Position numbers and translations under genes: made by a program
Source: JAIBJP01 sp035639875
GTDB lineage: Bacteria; Actinomycetota; Thermoleophilia; Gaiellales; Gaiellaceae
DNA: 6,254 nucleotides
Direction: 5' to 3'
Assembly (NCBI GenBank): GCA_035639875.1
Contig: DASQXE010000045.1
Coordinates: 1 to 6,254, forward strand
In this document: piece by piece, positions 4,904 through 6,254 of the stretch
How positions within the stretch are numbered: position 1 is the stretch's first letter
Layout of the letters: the number at the start of each line of letters is the position of its first letter
The notes under the pieces: generated by a model
Database searches by the model: none
The model's input: the letters and a program-made list of their open reading frames with translations, nothing else
What the model was told of the DNA's origin: nothing

Positions 4904-5676
4904 CCTTCGCCGTAGCGGCCGAGGCATACGATCGGCATGTCGGGCGGTACGGTTCGGCTCTTGCCGATGGCCTGATCGGCGTGGCCGGCATCCAACCGGG
5001 GCAGCGCGCGCTCGACGTGGGAAGCGGGCCAGGGGCGCTGACGCACGCCCTCGTCGCCGTTCTCGCGGAGGAGAACGTCGCAGCGGTAGACCCATCCGAA
5101 TCGTTCGTGGCCGCGCTGCGGGACCGGCTGCCACGCGTCGACGTGCGCCTCGCAGCAGCCGAGAGCCTCCCGTTCGACGACGCGTCCTTCGACGCTGCGC
5201 TCGCCCAGCTCGTCGTCAACTTCATGGCGGAGCCCGAGCGGGGCGTCGCGGAGATGCGGCGAGTGACCAGGAACGGTGGAACCGTGGCTGCATGTGTCTG
5301 GGACTACGCGGGCGAGATGACTCTGCTTCGGTGCTTTTGGGAGGCGGCGGCCGCGCTGGATCCCGAAAGAGTCAGGTCCCGAGACGAGCGTGTGACGATG
5401 CGCTTTTCGCACGCAGGGGAGCTCGCGGATCTTTGGCGCGGCGTCGGTCTCAGGGAGGTCGAGGACGGCGAGCTGGTCGTGGCTGCCGACTACGAGTGCT
5501 TCGACGATCTCTGGGGGCCCTTTGCCGCGGGGGTCGCACCTTCCGGCGCCTACGCTGCCTCACTCGACGAAGATCGCCGGCGCGACCTCCGCGACGAATA
5601 CCGACGGCGCCTCGGATCCCCTGACGGCCCGTTTCGCCTCAGCGCACGCGCGTGGTACGCGGTCGGTCGCACGTAG
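4900..5676 (+). CDS. Class I SAM-dependent methyltransferase (Methyltransf_11/25-like), substrate unknown
   Basis: This 258-residue protein has a Rossmann-fold SAM site: motif I LDVGSGPGALT (38-48), the acidic residue after strand 2 in AAVDPS (D64), AAESLPFDDASFDAAL (86-101) before strand 4, and MRRVTRNGGTVAACVW (119-134) matching the post-motif strand. It is most like the UbiE/small-molecule group, but motifs alone do not give a substrate. I chose GTG 4900 because it overlaps the fdhD stop as GTGA, with GGCGGA 4 nt upstream; GTG 4888 in the same frame is an alternative. The 3' end overlaps mobA by 25 nt, so the three genes appear translationally coupled. That placement suggests a link to the molybdenum cofactor or formate dehydrogenase, but a chance passenger cannot be excluded. 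Confidence 0.9.
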   Translation: MTFAVAAEAYDRHVGRYGSALADGLIGVAGIQPGQRALDVGSGPGALTHALVAVLAEENVAAVDPSESFVAALRDRLPRVDVRLAAAESLPFDDASFDAALAQLVVNFMAEPERGVAEMRRVTRNGGTVAACVWDYAGEMTLLRCFWEAAAALDPERVRSRDERVTMRFSHAGELADLWRGVGLREVEDGELVVAADYECFDDLWGPFAAGVAPSGAYAASLDEDRRRDLRDEYRRRLGSPDGPFRLSARAWYAVGRT

Positions 5677-6200
5677 CCGGCGTTCTGCTCGTCGGAGGTT
5701 CGAGCCGTCGCTTCGGATCGCCCAAGGCGCTGGCTCGGGTCGGGGACGAGATGCTCGCCGAGCGGGCGTACCGCGTCCTCGAAGAAGCGTTCGAGCGGGT
5801 GATCGCGGTCGGCAAGGTGGGCGATGCCCTACCGCTCCCGTTCGCGGTGCTCGATGACGGAAGCGACGAGCGTGCGGCGATCGTCGGCGTCGCTGCCGGC
5901 TTGCGGTTGGCCGCCGCCGACGTCTGCGTCGTCCTGCCGACGGACATGCCCTTCGTCACCGCCGAGTTGCTCGAGTCTCTCGCGGACGGAGTCGCGGAGC
6001 TCGACGCCGCTGTCGTCCCGACCGGTCCGTTGCCGGGGGCGTACAGGCATACGGCGCTGCCGGTCTTCGAGCGGCGGATCGCGGCCGGCGAGCTGCGGCT
6101 TCAAGACGCGCTCGCCGGGCTACACACGCGCGTGGTTGACGCTGACCCGGCGCTCCTCCGCAACATCAACACGCCGGAAGATCTCAGGCGTACGAGATGA
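5652..6200 (+). CDS. mobA: MobA-like molybdenum cofactor guanylyltransferase (NTP-transferase family)
   Basis: MobA joins GMP from GTP to molybdopterin, giving the guanine dinucleotide cofactor used by DMSO-reductase-family enzymes such as formate dehydrogenase. The protein has 182 residues (E. coli MobA has 194). The nucleotide-binding signature is LLVGGSSRRFGSPKAL (12-27), with F where most members have M. The metal-binding aspartate is D98 in LPTDMPFV, and the C-terminal family signature NINTPEDL is at 171-178. The usual GPLxG block is replaced by AAIVGVAAGL (75-84), a divergence worth noting. GTG 5652 is the only start in frame and overlaps the methyltransferase by 25 nt. The related MocA (cytidylyl) enzyme is possible, but the fdhD neighbour and the NxNTPxD signature favour MobA. 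The 3' end overlaps the convergent VOC gene by 17 nt. Confidence 0.85.
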   Translation: MVRGRSHVAGVLLVGGSSRRFGSPKALARVGDEMLAERAYRVLEEAFERVIAVGKVGDALPLPFAVLDDGSDERAAIVGVAAGLRLAAADVCVVLPTDMPFVTAELLESLADGVAELDAAVVPTGPLPGAYRHTALPVFERRIAAGELRLQDALAGLHTRVVDADPALLRNINTPEDLRRTR

Positions 6201-6254
6201 ACTCGAGCAGGCTCCCGTCCGGGTCCCGGAAATAGAGGCTCGTTCCGTCCCCGC
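6184..6254 (-). CDS. C-terminal fragment of a VOC (glyoxalase/bleomycin-resistance) family protein
   Basis: Only the last 23 codons are inside the window, counting the stop (TGA, 6186-6184). They read SLYFRDPDGSLLEFISYA at the end, a typical last strand of the vicinal-oxygen-chelate fold: xYFxDPDGxxLE, where the glutamate is normally a metal ligand. The substrate cannot be told from this fragment. The 3' end overlaps the mobA 3' end by 17 nt, in a convergent arrangement. Confidence 0.85.
   Translation of the reverse strand, partial: GDGTSLYFRDPDGSLLEFISYA

Overview
The window is G+C-rich, uses GTG and TTG starts freely, and has tightly overlapping genes. Its gene types (a membrane-anchored ECF sigma factor, a stand-alone receiver, a probably leaderless fdhD) suggest a high-GC actinobacterium-like genome, perhaps of the Thermoleophilia/Gaiellales/Solirubrobacterales kind. 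That placement is inference from style, not from a marker gene. No tRNA, rRNA, CRISPR array or transposase is visible.

Layout. (1) 1-1482, minus: most of a NuoE-NuoF fusion, the NAD+/FMN/iron-sulfur diaphorase subunit of a soluble formate dehydrogenase-type complex. It is cut at the left edge exactly at its last [4Fe-4S] cysteine. (2) 1552-2676, plus, divergent from it: an ECF sigma factor with a C-terminal membrane segment and an outside tail. Its N-terminal extension is encoded by two copies of a palindromic repeat. (3) 2739-3158, plus: a receiver-only response regulator behind a good ECF-type promoter match (GGGAAC, 17 nt, CGTT). (4) 3157-3302: a compact non-coding block with a 17-bp nested hairpin, a second 10-bp hairpin and an intrinsic terminator. 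(5) 3323-3994, minus: an unrecognised single-pass membrane protein with a low-complexity tail. (6) 4127-6200, plus: a three-gene overlapping operon of fdhD, a class I SAM methyltransferase and a mobA-like gene. (7) 6184-6254, minus: the C-terminal end of a VOC/glyoxalase-family protein.

How the parts fit. The two ends of the window serve one purpose. The diaphorase subunit would pass formate electrons to NAD+, FdhD sulfurates the molybdenum cofactor for formate dehydrogenase, and MobA makes the guanine dinucleotide form of that cofactor. The methyltransferase is translationally locked between FdhD and MobA and has no known role there. The sigma factor and receiver interrupt the two formate dehydrogenase blocks and look like a small signalling module that may control itself or its neighbours.

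The most unusual observations are the palindromic repeat pair inside the sigma gene, whose two copies differ in their stems only by compensatory base changes, and the structured RNA block that begins at the receiver gene's stop codon.
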